From the NCBI RefSeq assembly GCF_001513745.1, contig NZ_CP013382.1:1798001-1862000 (forward strand): 64,000 bases of DNA, written 5' to 3'. The notes under the pieces are model-generated. The model worked only from the letters and a program-made list of their open reading frames with translations, was not told the origin of the DNA and did not search any database. A program made the position numbers and the translations under genes. The DNA is from Burkholderia humptydooensis. Lineage in GTDB: Bacteria > Pseudomonadota > Gammaproteobacteria > Burkholderiales > Burkholderiaceae. Below, one piece after another: positions 1-7,987 of the stretch. Positions within the stretch are counted from its first letter, which is position 1; every line of letters begins with the position of its first letter.

Positions 1-885
1 CTGCGCGTGTTCAGGAGCGTCGTCCAGTGCGGCGGGATGGCGGCGGCCGAGCTGGAGCTGAACATCGGGATCTCGACGATCAGCCGGCACGTGAAGGATC
101 TCGAGACGCGCCTCGGCCTCGTGCTGTGCCGGCGCGGCCGCGCGGGCTTCACGCTGACGCCCGAGGGCCAGACCGTCTACGAGGAGACGCTGCGGCTGCT
201 GGCGTCGGTCGAGGCGTTCAGGAGCCGCGTGGACGGGATTCACGACCGGATGGGCGGCGAGCTGCAGATCGCCGTGTTCGACAAGACCGCGACGAACCCG
301 CGCGCGCGGCTCGGCGACGCGATCGGGCGCTTTCACGACGAGGCGCCGGACGTCGCGCTGAACCTGCACGTCGCGTCGATCAACGAGGTCGAGCGCGGGA
401 TCATCGACGGCAGTTATCAGGTCGGGATCATTCCCGCGCACCGCAGCTCGGGCAGCCTCGTCTACGCCGACCTGTTCGACGAGCGGATGCTGCTGTACTG
501 CGGCGCGAACCACGCGCTGTTCGACGCGCCGCATGCGAAGCTCACGTGGCGCCAGGTGCGCGGCTACGCGTTCGCGGGGCTCGGCTACCACTCGCCGAAC
601 ATGGAGCTGAGCCATCGCGCGAAGCTCACGCGCAGCGCGACGGCGTCGGATCAGGAATCGATCGCGACGCTGATCCTGTCGGGGCGGTATCTCGGCTTCC
701 TGCCCGATCACTATGCGGAAAGCTTCGAGGCGAAGGGATTGATGCGCTCCGTCGCGCCGCAGCGCTTTCATTATTCGTGCCGCTTCGTGAGCCTGCTGCG
801 GCGCTCGCCGCGGCCGTCGCGCGCGGCGCTGCTGTTTCAGGAATGCCTCGAAATCGCGCATGCGGCAGGGCGCGCGAAAGCGTGA
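1..885 (+). CDS. LysR-family transcriptional regulator, 5' end cut by window edge
   Basis: The frame is open from the first base and ends at a TGA at 883-885, so the true start lies outside the window. About 294 residues remain. The N-terminal helix-turn-helix is nearly complete (ELELNIGISTISRHVKDLE, then LGLVLCRRGRAGFTLTPEG), which is typical of LysR proteins. The rest fits the periplasmic-binding-like effector domain that senses a small molecule, including the usual LTPEGQTVYEE linker helix. It is a cytoplasmic DNA-binding protein. Its target may be upstream and unseen, or the codirectional genes after it. The 455 bases downstream separate it from the next gene, so an operon is not indicated. 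The family call is secure; the ligand is unknown. Confidence 0.9.
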   Translation: MRVFRSVVQCGGMAAAELELNIGISTISRHVKDLETRLGLVLCRRGRAGFTLTPEGQTVYEETLRLLASVEAFRSRVDGIHDRMGGELQIAVFDKTATNPRARLGDAIGRFHDEAPDVALNLHVASINEVERGIIDGSYQVGIIPAHRSSGSLVYADLFDERMLLYCGANHALFDAPHAKLTWRQVRGYAFAGLGYHSPNMELSHRAKLTRSATASDQESIATLILSGRYLGFLPDHYAESFEAKGLMRSVAPQRFHYSCRFVSLLRRSPRPSRAALLFQECLEIAHAAGRAKA

Positions 886-1339
886 GGGCGCGCCCCGCGC
901 CCGCGCCCGTCGATGCCGATGCCGATGCCGATACGGACGATACGCCACCCGGCCGCACCGCCCGTTCGGATTCCCGGCGCCGTCTTCGCCTGCCGGGCGA
1001 ACCGGCGCGCCGCGTTGCCGAATACTGAAGACGGTCGGGCGGGCATCGTTCGATGCGCGCCGGCGACCGGCGCACGAACGCCCCTTTCCCGGGCGACGCC
1101 CGCCCGAACGGGCTGCGCGCGCCCGATCGTCTCGAATGCGATTGCGTGCGCCGCGCGGGAGATCCACTATTAACGACAGGACGAGCCGCCGAAAGGCCGC
1201 GCCCGCGGGCGCCCGGCATGGCGACGGGACGGGAGGCGCCGATGCTCTCGCGAATCCGCGCAAGAGCGTCGGCGCGCCCCGCCCGCCGGCGGCCGGCGCA
1301 CCCCGCATCGCCCGGCCGGGAGGCGCTCATGGCAACCGA
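886..1339. other. Intergenic region with a hexanucleotide tandem repeat
   Basis: This 454-base gap holds no convincing gene; the open frames here are arginine/alanine-rich and lack family features. A short perfect tandem repeat of CGATGC (3.7 copies) lies at 911-932. The promoter of the gene at 1340 should lie in the second half, but I see no clear -35/-10 pair. Confidence 0.5.
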
Positions 1340-2128
1340 ATGAATCCCAGAGTCACGGAAGGCAGCAGCGTCGGGCAAACGTACCCCTCGACGCCGACCA
1401 CGGCCGAACCTCCAGCGACAAGCCCCACATCGGGCACGTCGCGCACGATACCGCCCGGGCTCAGCAAATTGCAGCGCACGCCACACAAGCTCGGCGGCTC
1501 GCCGGTTTTCCAGTGCCCGGTCCAGCCGAACCGCGTCGGGGGCGGCGTCGGCGTCGTCATTCCGGAAAACAGCTTCGGCCGGATTCCTCCCGGCGAGGCG
1601 GCCAACCTCTGCTATCCGAACATCAGCTCCTGCGTGACCGTCTCGGCGCTGACCAGAAACGGCAGCCTTCGCGGCGTCCATCTGACCACGCCCCAAGGCT
1701 TCGAGAAAAAGGACATGGAGACGACGCTCGAAGCGATCGACGCAAGGAACTGCGAGAAGGTCGTGGTGGCGGGGCCGATCAATGAGGCCAAGGCGCGCAC
1801 CAAAAACTCGGCGTTCGATACCCGGGCGAACATCACGGCCCGGATGCACGAGCTCGCGCCGAACGCGGAGGTCGGGTTCGTCGAAACCGAAGCGACCGTT
1901 CGTCCCCATGACATTTATGTCCGGCACGATCCGCAAACTGCCGACGGCAAGCTCGAGGTTCACGTCGCCCCGTCCAACGCGCCGCAGGAAGCGGGCGTGA
2001 AGGCTGGGAAGCCTCCGCAGGACGCATCGATACCGGGCAACGCGAACCGCGTCGCCGACGGCGACATCGTCCAGAGCAAGCCGGGCGGGCTACGCCGGCT
2101 GTTTTCCTTCTCGAAGAACAACGCGTGA
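1340..2128 (+). CDS. Hypothetical protein with CNF/CheD-like Cys-His deamidase signature
   Basis: A 262-residue protein. I start it at the ATG at 1340, because upstream sequence in frame looks non-coding. Residues 1-60 are Pro/Ser/Thr-rich and probably disordered, as in many secreted effectors, with no classical signal peptide. The folded part begins near residue 68. It contains ISSCVTVS, with Cys98, and then GVHLTTP, with His114. A Cys followed about 15-17 residues later by a His preceded by small or hydrophobic residues is the catalytic layout of the CheD/CNF1 glutamine-deamidase superfamily. A later KVVVAGPI strand, an FDTRANIT segment and the LEVHV strand also fit that fold. The C-terminus is basic and aromatic (RRLFSFSKNN). 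What is seen is the motif spacing; deamidase activity and secretion are inference. No secretion gene is adjacent. Confidence 0.6.
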   Translation: MNPRVTEGSSVGQTYPSTPTTAEPPATSPTSGTSRTIPPGLSKLQRTPHKLGGSPVFQCPVQPNRVGGGVGVVIPENSFGRIPPGEAANLCYPNISSCVTVSALTRNGSLRGVHLTTPQGFEKKDMETTLEAIDARNCEKVVVAGPINEAKARTKNSAFDTRANITARMHELAPNAEVGFVETEATVRPHDIYVRHDPQTADGKLEVHVAPSNAPQEAGVKAGKPPQDASIPGNANRVADGDIVQSKPGGLRRLFSFSKNNA

Positions 2129-2259
2129 CCGGCCGGCCCGACGGGCGGCGATCTTGACCGGCCCGGCGCACCATGCGCGCGAGCCGTCCGCCGCCGCCCG
2201 CTCTGCGATAATCGCGGTTTCCCGCGTCCTTGCGCGCCGTCGAGGCGCCGCGCCCTGCC

Positions 2260-2754
2260 ATGAATTCACCGTTGCCGCCCGCCCCCGCCGCGTTCCTGCC
2301 GCCGATCCCATGCCTGCAGGACGACGATCGCCCCTGGCTGCCGATGGACGCGAGCCTGCCCGGGCTCGCGATCAAGTACCTGCACATCAACGTCGCTGCC
2401 GACGAGATGACCGTGCTGCTGAAGATGCCGGTCGGGCTCGCGCTGCCGCGGCACCGGCACGACGGCGCGGTGTTCGTGTACACGCTGCAGGGTGAGTGGC
2501 GCTACCGCGAATACGACTGGGTCGCGCGGCCGGGCAGCACGGTGCTGGAGCCGGCGGGCTCGCATCACACGCCGGAGGCGATCGCGTCGGACACGGGCGC
2601 GGTCGTCACGTTCAACGTGATGCGCGGCGATCTCGTGCTGCTCGACGACGCCGGCAACGAAACGGCGCGCGAGAACTGCCGCGTCGCGCTGCTGCGCGAA
2701 CGCCGGTTCGCGCGCGGCGCGCCGGACGCCGCGCCGCCGTTCGTGACGCGCTGA
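2260..2754 (+). CDS. Cupin-domain protein (2,4'-dihydroxyacetophenone dioxygenase-like)
   Basis: A 164-residue protein, started at the ATG at 2260. It is a single small cupin barrel. Cupin motif 1 is visible as PRHRHDGAVFVYTLQGEW and motif 2 as PGSTVLEPAGSHHTPEA, giving the His cluster expected to bind a metal. The layout is closest to the ChrR-like/2,4'-dihydroxyacetophenone dioxygenase group, whose founding member cleaves an aryl ketone using iron. Here only the family resemblance is seen, so the substrate is open. The gene follows the Cys-His protein by 131 bases on the same strand and faces the convergent metallophosphoesterase gene. Alternatives are an anti-sigma-type cupin or a sugar-binding cupin, but the short length favours an enzyme. 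Confidence 0.75.
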   Translation: MNSPLPPAPAAFLPPIPCLQDDDRPWLPMDASLPGLAIKYLHINVAADEMTVLLKMPVGLALPRHRHDGAVFVYTLQGEWRYREYDWVARPGSTVLEPAGSHHTPEAIASDTGAVVTFNVMRGDLVLLDDAGNETARENCRVALLRERRFARGAPDAAPPFVTR

Positions 2755-2867
2755 GCCGGCGGAGGGCGGGTCGGCCTCGGGCACGCATCGGCAATCGCAT
2801 CGCACACATCAAGCGCGCGATCTGTGTCGCCTGCAAGCGCATTATGCCGGCGCCCGTTTCCCACGCG

Positions 2868-3629
2868 TCAATCGGACCAGATCAGCGACAGCCGCCTGCG
2901 GGAGATGTGCGCTTCGGACGGCGTGCCGAGCGCGCTGTTGACGTATCGCACGCCGTCGATGGTGCGCGCCTGATTCAGATGGCTGTGGCCGAACACGTGA
3001 ATGGCCGATCCCAGTGCGCGGATCTGCCGGTCGATCCGCCACGATCCCATGACGGGCGCAAGCGCCTTGACCCACGCCGGCGCCATCGACGGCATCAGGT
3101 CGGCGCGCGGCAGAAAGTGCGAGCACGAGATCACGATATCGTTTCGGATACCCAAATAGGGGCGATTGCACTCCTCCAGATATCGCGCGACGTCCGCGGG
3201 CGTCATGTCCTGCGGCCACACGCAGCGGCGATAGTCGCCCCACACTTGCAGCAGGCCGTCGGAAGGCGCGCCGAAGCTGTAGTCGTACCACGCGAGGAGC
3301 GGCACGACGCAGACGCCGTGCGCATGGAACGGCTCGACGCGCACGCCCGTGCGTTGCGCGAGCTCGCGCAACGCACGCCACTTGTCGATCGACGTCGCGG
3401 CCGTGTCGCGCGGCCCGAGCCATAAGTCGTGATTGCCCGGCACGAAGACGACCGCCTCGAACCGCGCGGAGAACGCGTCGAAGACGCGTGCGACATGAGC
3501 GAGATCGGTGGCGACGTCACCCGCCAGAATGAGGACATCGCGCGTGTGCTCGTATCGCGGCAGCGCGTCCAGCCATCTGGCGTTTTCCGGATACTCGACG
3601 TGCAGATCCGATATGGAGAACACACGCAT
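2868..3629 (-). CDS. Calcineurin-like metallophosphoesterase
   Basis: A 253-residue cytoplasmic protein; the ATG at 3629 immediately precedes the first catalytic motif. The full set of metallophosphoesterase motifs is present: SDLHVEY (D-x-H), LAGDVATD (GD), VPGNHDLW (GNHD), SCSHFLPR and FGHSHLN (GHxH). These residues bind a two-metal centre that hydrolyses phosphomono- or diesters. The physiological substrate cannot be read from sequence. It lies 52 bases downstream of the accA paralogue on the same strand, so the two may be cotranscribed. A link to fatty-acid synthesis is only suggested by that neighbourhood. Confidence 0.85.
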   Translation of the reverse strand: MRVFSISDLHVEYPENARWLDALPRYEHTRDVLILAGDVATDLAHVARVFDAFSARFEAVVFVPGNHDLWLGPRDTAATSIDKWRALRELAQRTGVRVEPFHAHGVCVVPLLAWYDYSFGAPSDGLLQVWGDYRRCVWPQDMTPADVARYLEECNRPYLGIRNDIVISCSHFLPRADLMPSMAPAWVKALAPVMGSWRIDRQIRALGSAIHVFGHSHLNQARTIDGVRYVNSALGTPSEAHISRRRLSLIWSD

Positions 3630-3681
3630 GTTCGGCCGGCCGCCTATCGCGCACGGCGCCCGACGGCGCGGCCGGATGCGT

Positions 3682-4650
3682 TCATGCCGCCGTTTCGCGG
3701 AACTTGCCGTAGTGCATGAGCCGCTCGTGACGGCGAGCGACAAGCTGCTTCGAGTCGAGCGATTCGACGTTGCGCAGGCTTTCCTGCAGGACGCGCTTGA
3801 GCATCAGCGCCATTTGCTGCGGGTCGCGATGCGCGCCGCCGACCGGCTCGTTCGCGATCTTGTCGATCAACCCCAGCGCCTTGAGGCGGTGCGCGGTCAG
3901 GCCCAGCGCGTTGGCCGCCTGCTCCGCGTAGCCTGGGTTCTTCCAGAGAATCGACGAGCAGCTTTCGGGCGAGATGACGGAGTAAGTCGCGAACTGGAGC
4001 ATGATCGACACGTCGCCGACGCCGATCGCGAGCGCGCCGCCCGAGCCGCCCTCGCCGATCACCGTCGTGATGACCGGCGTCTGAAGGCTCGACATTTCCA
4101 TCAGGTTGCGGCCGATTGCCTCGGACTGGTTGTGCTCTTCGGCGTCGATCCCGGGCCACGCGCCCGGCGTGTCGATGAACGTGAAGATCGGCAGCCCGAA
4201 TTTCTCGGCGAGCCTGAAAAGCCGCAGCGCCTTTCGGTATCCCTCGGGCCGCGGATAGCCGAAATTGCGCATCGCGCGCTCCTTCGTGTTGCGCCCCTTC
4301 TGGTGGCCCACCACGACGCACGGCCGGTCGTTGAAGCGTGCGAGCCCGCCGACGATCGACTGATCGTCCGCATAGCAGCGATCGCCATGCAGCTCGTGAA
4401 AATCCGTGAATATGAAATTGACGTAATCGAGCGTATAAGGCCGCGCCGGATGCCGCGCCACCTGGACGATTTGCCACGGCGTGAGCCGCTCGTACAGTTC
4501 CTTCGTCAGCTTCTCGCTGCGCGCGGACAACCGGTTGATTTCCTCGGAAAGATCGATCGCCGATTCGTCCTCGGAACAACGTAGCGCGTCGATCTTCGCA
4601 TCCAGCTCGCCGATCGCCTTTTCGAAGTCGAGATACGTTACGTTCGTCAT
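3682..4650 (-). CDS. accA: Acetyl-CoA carboxylase carboxyltransferase subunit alpha, divergent paralogue
   Basis: A 322-residue protein of normal AccA length, with ATG at 4650. It carries the AccA signatures [59 protein letters not shown] and [13 protein letters not shown] [18 protein letters not shown] (here with Ala-Thr-Tyr). In the heterotetrameric enzyme AccA and AccD form the carboxyltransferase that makes malonyl-CoA for fatty-acid synthesis. No accB, accC or accD is nearby, so this is a stand-alone copy; Burkholderia carry their housekeeping accA on chromosome 1. The loop after FIDTPGA reads [16 protein letters not shown], where common AccA proteins have YPG and EERGQSEAI. That is a local divergence at a functional site. 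A self-resistance or condition-specific isoform is inferred, by analogy with the accA copy tied to thailandamide synthesis. Confidence 0.9.
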   Translation of the reverse strand: MTNVTYLDFEKAIGELDAKIDALRCSEDESAIDLSEEINRLSARSEKLTKELYERLTPWQIVQVARHPARPYTLDYVNFIFTDFHELHGDRCYADDQSIVGGLARFNDRPCVVVGHQKGRNTKERAMRNFGYPRPEGYRKALRLFRLAEKFGLPIFTFIDTPGAWPGIDAEEHNQSEAIGRNLMEMSSLQTPVITTVIGEGGSGGALAIGVGDVSIMLQFATYSVISPESCSSILWKNPGYAEQAANALGLTAHRLKALGLIDKIANEPVGGAHRDPQQMALMLKRVLQESLRNVESLDSKQLVARRHERLMHYGKFRETAA

Positions 4651-4827
4651 GTAGTTCTCCGGCTGCAAATGCGGACTCTCAGGTATTCGACGAGGATTAT
4701 CGTCGGACCGCCCAACTTTTTCGGCCGTTTTCGATGTTCGTTCGGAATGCGCGCATTCGCCGCGGAGGATGTCATCGATGATCGATGGCCGCGAATGCAC
4801 CGCCATGCACGGCCGCGATACTAACAC

Positions 4828-5152
4828 ACCGCCCTGGCTTCATTGTGCCGCGCACGTGCGCTAACGCGCCGCCGCCACTGCCCCGACGCCGCCCGCCCGA
4901 TGCGACGCCGGCGCAAGGCCGACGCAGGCCACCCGCCGCCCCCGGCGCACGCGGGGCGCGCGCCGCGATCAGCTTGCCGTCGAACGCCGGGCCTGCGAGC
5001 TCGAGAAATTCCTCGCAAAACGGCAGCATGGCGAAAGGCTGCGCGGCGACGAGCGACGACGCTCGCTCGAGCCCCTGTCGAAAGTGCGCGTCGAACGTCG
5101 TGCGCGGTCCGGGGCGCCGCGTCGGCTGCGTGCGTCGAGGCTCGTATCCGGC
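4828..5152. other. Intergenic stretch with a possible 3' coding remnant on the minus strand
   Basis: No complete gene is supported between accA and the 109-residue gene. On the minus strand the frame of that upstream gene continues past its TGA as a plausible peptide (around 5101 down to 4975, including FDAHFRQGLERASSLVA and LPFCEEFLELAGPAFDGKL). This may be a decayed tail or a second short gene without a good start. Confidence 0.35.
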
Positions 5153-5482
5153 TCACTCCGGATACGAATCGTGGATCTTGAGCTTCGCGAGCTTGAAGAT
5201 CGTGCGGAGCGTGCGCGGATGAATGTCGCGGCGCGCGGCGAGCGACGACAGGATGAAGTCGAGCACCTTCGCATGCCTGAGCAGCACGAGGCAATTTTCG
5301 AGATCGGCGGCGTGGGTCGCGTTCATGCGTTCGGCGAGCTGCAGCATCTCGACGGCCAGCTCGCGCGCCATGTCGAGTTCGATCTGCTGCTTTTCGCTCC
5401 ATGCGGCGGGCTGCGGCTGCTCGAGCAGCTTCGCCAGGAAAGCCTGGAATTGCGCGTCGGACTGGTTCGGGAGCGTGTCCAT
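5153..5482 (-). CDS. Small helical hypothetical protein
   Basis: A 109-residue protein started at the ATG at 5482 (MDTLPNQSDAQFQAFLAKLL). The composition is that of a real soluble, almost all-helical protein: leucine/alanine heptad-like spacing, IELDMARELAVEMLQLAERM in the middle and a basic helical C-terminus (RTLRTIFKLAKLKIH). There is no signal peptide or membrane segment, and I do not recognise a family. A start further upstream is possible but adds arginine-rich sequence that looks non-coding. The same frame stays open in sense beyond the stop, as noted for the neighbouring gap. Function unknown. Confidence 0.6.
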   Translation of the reverse strand: MDTLPNQSDAQFQAFLAKLLEQPQPAAWSEKQQIELDMARELAVEMLQLAERMNATHAADLENCLVLLRHAKVLDFILSSLAARRDIHPRTLRTIFKLAKLKIHDSYPE

Positions 5483-6419
5483 GTGTTGCTCCGTGCGGCA
5501 ATTGAGCGAGCGAACCCGATGGGCGCGCCCGACAAGTTTCACTGTATCCGCGCCGATCGTCCGGCGCGGTCCTCGTCCCCGATGTCACGCAGAAACCGTG
5601 CCAGCGCATCGCGATGCCGCGCGGAACCTTCCGCCAACGGCCGTTCGGCCGCGTCCCCGCGTTGCCGGAACGCAACGCGGCCGCATCGCCGGCCGCGCGT
5701 GCGGGTGCGTGCATCCGTTCCGCGCGCGAATTCGTCGTCGAAATGATTCATCGACGTTACGTAACACGCGCGTTGGCCGTCGGGACATGGGGATATGTAT
5801 CGCCACTGAAACATCGCGCTCGTTGCGGCCTGTCCGCGGCGCAAATCCGCGGCGGGAATCCGTGCACGAAGACTGCACGACGGCCGATGCGCCGAACCGC
5901 GCAATGCCTGCCGGCAACCGGCGCGCATTCTTTGCGGCAAGTGGCGCGCACCACGCTTTGCCCAACGAAATCGATCGAATCGCGGGCCGATCGAATTCGG
6001 CGGCCACATAAAGATGATCCTTTGGGGTCCTAGTGAAATCACCTTTTACACATTCTTACAGTAGCGCCCCGGCGATTTCACTAGCCTGAATCGACTCGCA
6101 GCGCCTTGGCCGCACTCGCCTGCGCAGGCCGCTCGAGTCTTCCATGCAATTCAAGTCCGTGGCGCGCGAGCGCGCCACGGTCACGGGGTTGATCCCGGGC
6201 CGTCAACCACGGCCCGTTCACGCAGTGCGTCGCTTCGACGAATGCCCGGACGCGGCGCGCTGCAGGCAGCCAACAGACCAAGAAAACCCGTATCTGCGCG
6301 CCGATGCACGCACGCAAGGAGGCCGGCTTGCCGTCATCGACGGCACGCCGGCTCCGAGCAGCCCGTGCGCGCGCGTCCTTTGTCTCATCGTTCGCACTTT
6401 TGCCATGCAGGAGGGCAAC
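5483..6419. other. Long intergenic region upstream of the exopolysaccharide operon
   Basis: About 940 bases without a convincing gene. It contains a perfect 10-base palindrome GTTACGTAAC at 5756-5765 and a perfect 11-base inverted repeat at 6030-6040 and 6074-6084. The A/T-rich stretch 6036-6060 between those arms is the likeliest promoter area for the operon starting at 6420, leaving an untranslated leader of roughly 330 bases. Confidence 0.5.
6030..6084. promoter_or_regulatory. Perfect 11-bp inverted repeat with 44-bp spacing (candidate operator pair)
   Basis: CTAGTGAAATC at 6030-6040 is exactly complementary to GATTTCACTAG at 6074-6084. The arms are 44 bases apart centre to centre, about four helical turns, so two dimers or a loop on the same DNA face could bind. 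The spacer is A/T-rich in its first half. It lies about 335 bases upstream of the adaptor gene. Confidence 0.5.
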
Positions 6420-7970
6420 ATGTCCGACCAGCCACGGGAGAATCGCCCGACCGAAGCGCGCGCCTCCTCACTCGTCACGCACGACGAACCGGTGGCGCGC
6501 AGCCGCCGCACGCTGCGTCCGTTCTGGACGCTCGCGCCGCGCGCCGCCGGCTACGGCGTCGTGTTCTTCGTCATCTGGATGGTGCTGACCATCATGTTTC
6601 CGAACGTCTTCACGCGCTCGTCCGAACGCGCGGTCGTCAACAACGAAGTGACGCTCGTCACGTCGCCGGTCGAAGGCGTCGTGACCGAGCAGCACGTCGC
6701 GGCGGGCAAGCCGTTCGACGCGAACCAGCCGCTGATGACCGTGCAGAACCCGAACATCGATCGCGCGCTGCTGATCGACCTGACGGGCAAGAAGCTCGAC
6801 AACCAGCAGCGCGAGGACGCGGCGCGCGCCGAGCTCGCGGGCGACGAGAGCCAGCTCGCGTCGACCCAGCACGACCTGCTGCGCTATCAGTCCGTCGCGC
6901 AGAAGGAGCACGCGGCGAACATCCGCGCGCTCGAAGCGCGGCTCGCCGTCGCGCGGGCGCAGGTGGACCAGCAGGAAGACGTCGTCAACCGCAATCAGGC
7001 GATGCAGTGGGCGGGCGCCGTCAGCGAGGCGTACACGAGCGCGTCGCGCTACCAACTGTCGATCCTGTCGAACGCGAAAGCGGCCGCGGCCGCCGAGCTC
7101 GAGCACGCGATCGCGAACGGCGATGCGTCGCGCAGCAAGGTCTACGCATCCGCGACCGACGGGCCGGCCGCATCGCTGTCGCAGCGCGGCCGGCTGCTCG
7201 GCGCGGACATCGTGCAGCGCAGGGCGGAGATCACGCAGTTCGACGCGTACGCCCAGTCGGTCGACAAGCTGATCGCCGCCGAGCAGCAACGGCTCGACAG
7301 GCTGAGCCACATCGAGATCCGCTCGGGCGAGCCGGGCGTCGTCGAGGACGTGCTCGCGCCGCCCGGCTCGCGCGTCGCCGCGGGCGCGACGCTGATCCGC
7401 GCGAGCAACTGCGCGCGATCGCGCGTCGTCGCCGTGTTTCCGCGCAGCCTGAGCGACGACCTGCTGCCCGGCACGCATCTGAACGTGCGGATGGACGGCG
7501 TGCCGTCGGTGCTGCCCGCGTCGATCGCCGAGGTGCTGCCGCGCGCGTCCGAAGGCGAGCAGGCGCGCTACTTCGTGCCCTTCCCGCCGATCGAGAAGAA
7601 CGAGATCTACGTGATCGCGAAGCTCGACGAACCGCTGTCGTCGCTGCCGCGCCGCGCGAGCGCCGATCCGGGCGAGCGCTGCGCGATGGGCCGCTGGGCG
7701 AGAGTGAGCCTCGATCGAGGCTGGCTCGCGAGCAACGTGTCCGGTCTCGCGCACGTCGATCCGAACTGGGCCGCCGGCTGGCATTCGGCGACCGAGCGCG
7801 GCAGGCAATGGCTCGGCAAGGCCGGCGCGCAAGGCCGGCGCTGGCTCGGCGAGCTGGCCGCGAACGGCCGGCGCTGGCTGGGCGCACTGGCCACGAACGG
7901 CAAACGCTGGCTGGACGAACTGGCGAGCGTCGGCCGGCGCTGGCTCGACGATCTGAGCGCGGCGGCCTGA
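6420..7970 (+). CDS. HlyD/Alg44-type periplasmic adaptor of an exopolysaccharide synthase
   Basis: A 516-residue inner-membrane protein. The ATG at 6420 is chosen because AGGAGG at 6409-6414 sits ideally before it. A cytoplasmic head of about 40 residues is followed by one membrane helix (GYGVVFFVIWMVLTIMFP). Next come a biotinyl-lipoyl-like half (LVTSPVEGVVTEQHVAAGKPF), a long alpha-helical hairpin rich in Gln/Ala/Glu, and the second lipoyl half (IRSGEPGVVEDVLAPPGSRV). This is the plan of membrane-fusion proteins such as HlyD, Alg44 and BgsB. The C-terminus ends in five 11-residue repeats of the form GRRWLxELAxN (nt 7800-7967), not seen in ordinary adaptors. It heads a four-gene operon with a glycoside hydrolase-like protein, a GT2 synthase and an outer-membrane factor, so it probably bridges synthase and exit duct. 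Confidence 0.82.
   Translation: MSDQPRENRPTEARASSLVTHDEPVARSRRTLRPFWTLAPRAAGYGVVFFVIWMVLTIMFPNVFTRSSERAVVNNEVTLVTSPVEGVVTEQHVAAGKPFDANQPLMTVQNPNIDRALLIDLTGKKLDNQQREDAARAELAGDESQLASTQHDLLRYQSVAQKEHAANIRALEARLAVARAQVDQQEDVVNRNQAMQWAGAVSEAYTSASRYQLSILSNAKAAAAAELEHAIANGDASRSKVYASATDGPAASLSQRGRLLGADIVQRRAEITQFDAYAQSVDKLIAAEQQRLDRLSHIEIRSGEPGVVEDVLAPPGSRVAAGATLIRASNCARSRVVAVFPRSLSDDLLPGTHLNVRMDGVPSVLPASIAEVLPRASEGEQARYFVPFPPIEKNEIYVIAKLDEPLSSLPRRASADPGERCAMGRWARVSLDRGWLASNVSGLAHVDPNWAAGWHSATERGRQWLGKAGAQGRRWLGELAANGRRWLGALATNGKRWLDELASVGRRWLDDLSAAA
7800..7967 (+). repeat. Five tandem 33-bp units encoding 11-residue W/L repeats
   Basis: Units begin at 7800, 7833, 7866, 7899 and 7932. They encode GRQWLGKAGAQ, GRRWLGELAAN, GRRWLGALATN, GKRWLDELASV and GRRWLDDLSAA. 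An 11-residue period suits an amphipathic helix with Trp-Leu on one face. Confidence 0.85.
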
Positions 7971-7987
7971 GCGCCCGCGCGACAACC

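Noticed and set aside
4821..5714. A long minus-strand frame covering the 109-residue gene and its flanks
   Set aside because: It is arginine/alanine-rich without family features and overlaps a more protein-like frame; treated as a shadow.
5539..6042. A 167-residue minus-strand frame in the 5.5-6.0 kb gap
   Set aside because: Mostly Arg/Ala/Gly-rich, no motif, poor start context; not strong enough to call a gene.
6404..6420. Alternative upstream ATG for the polysaccharide adaptor (16 bases earlier)
   Set aside because: The AGGAGG ribosome site lies between the two ATGs at correct spacing for 6420, and the upstream ATG would put it inside the coding sequence.
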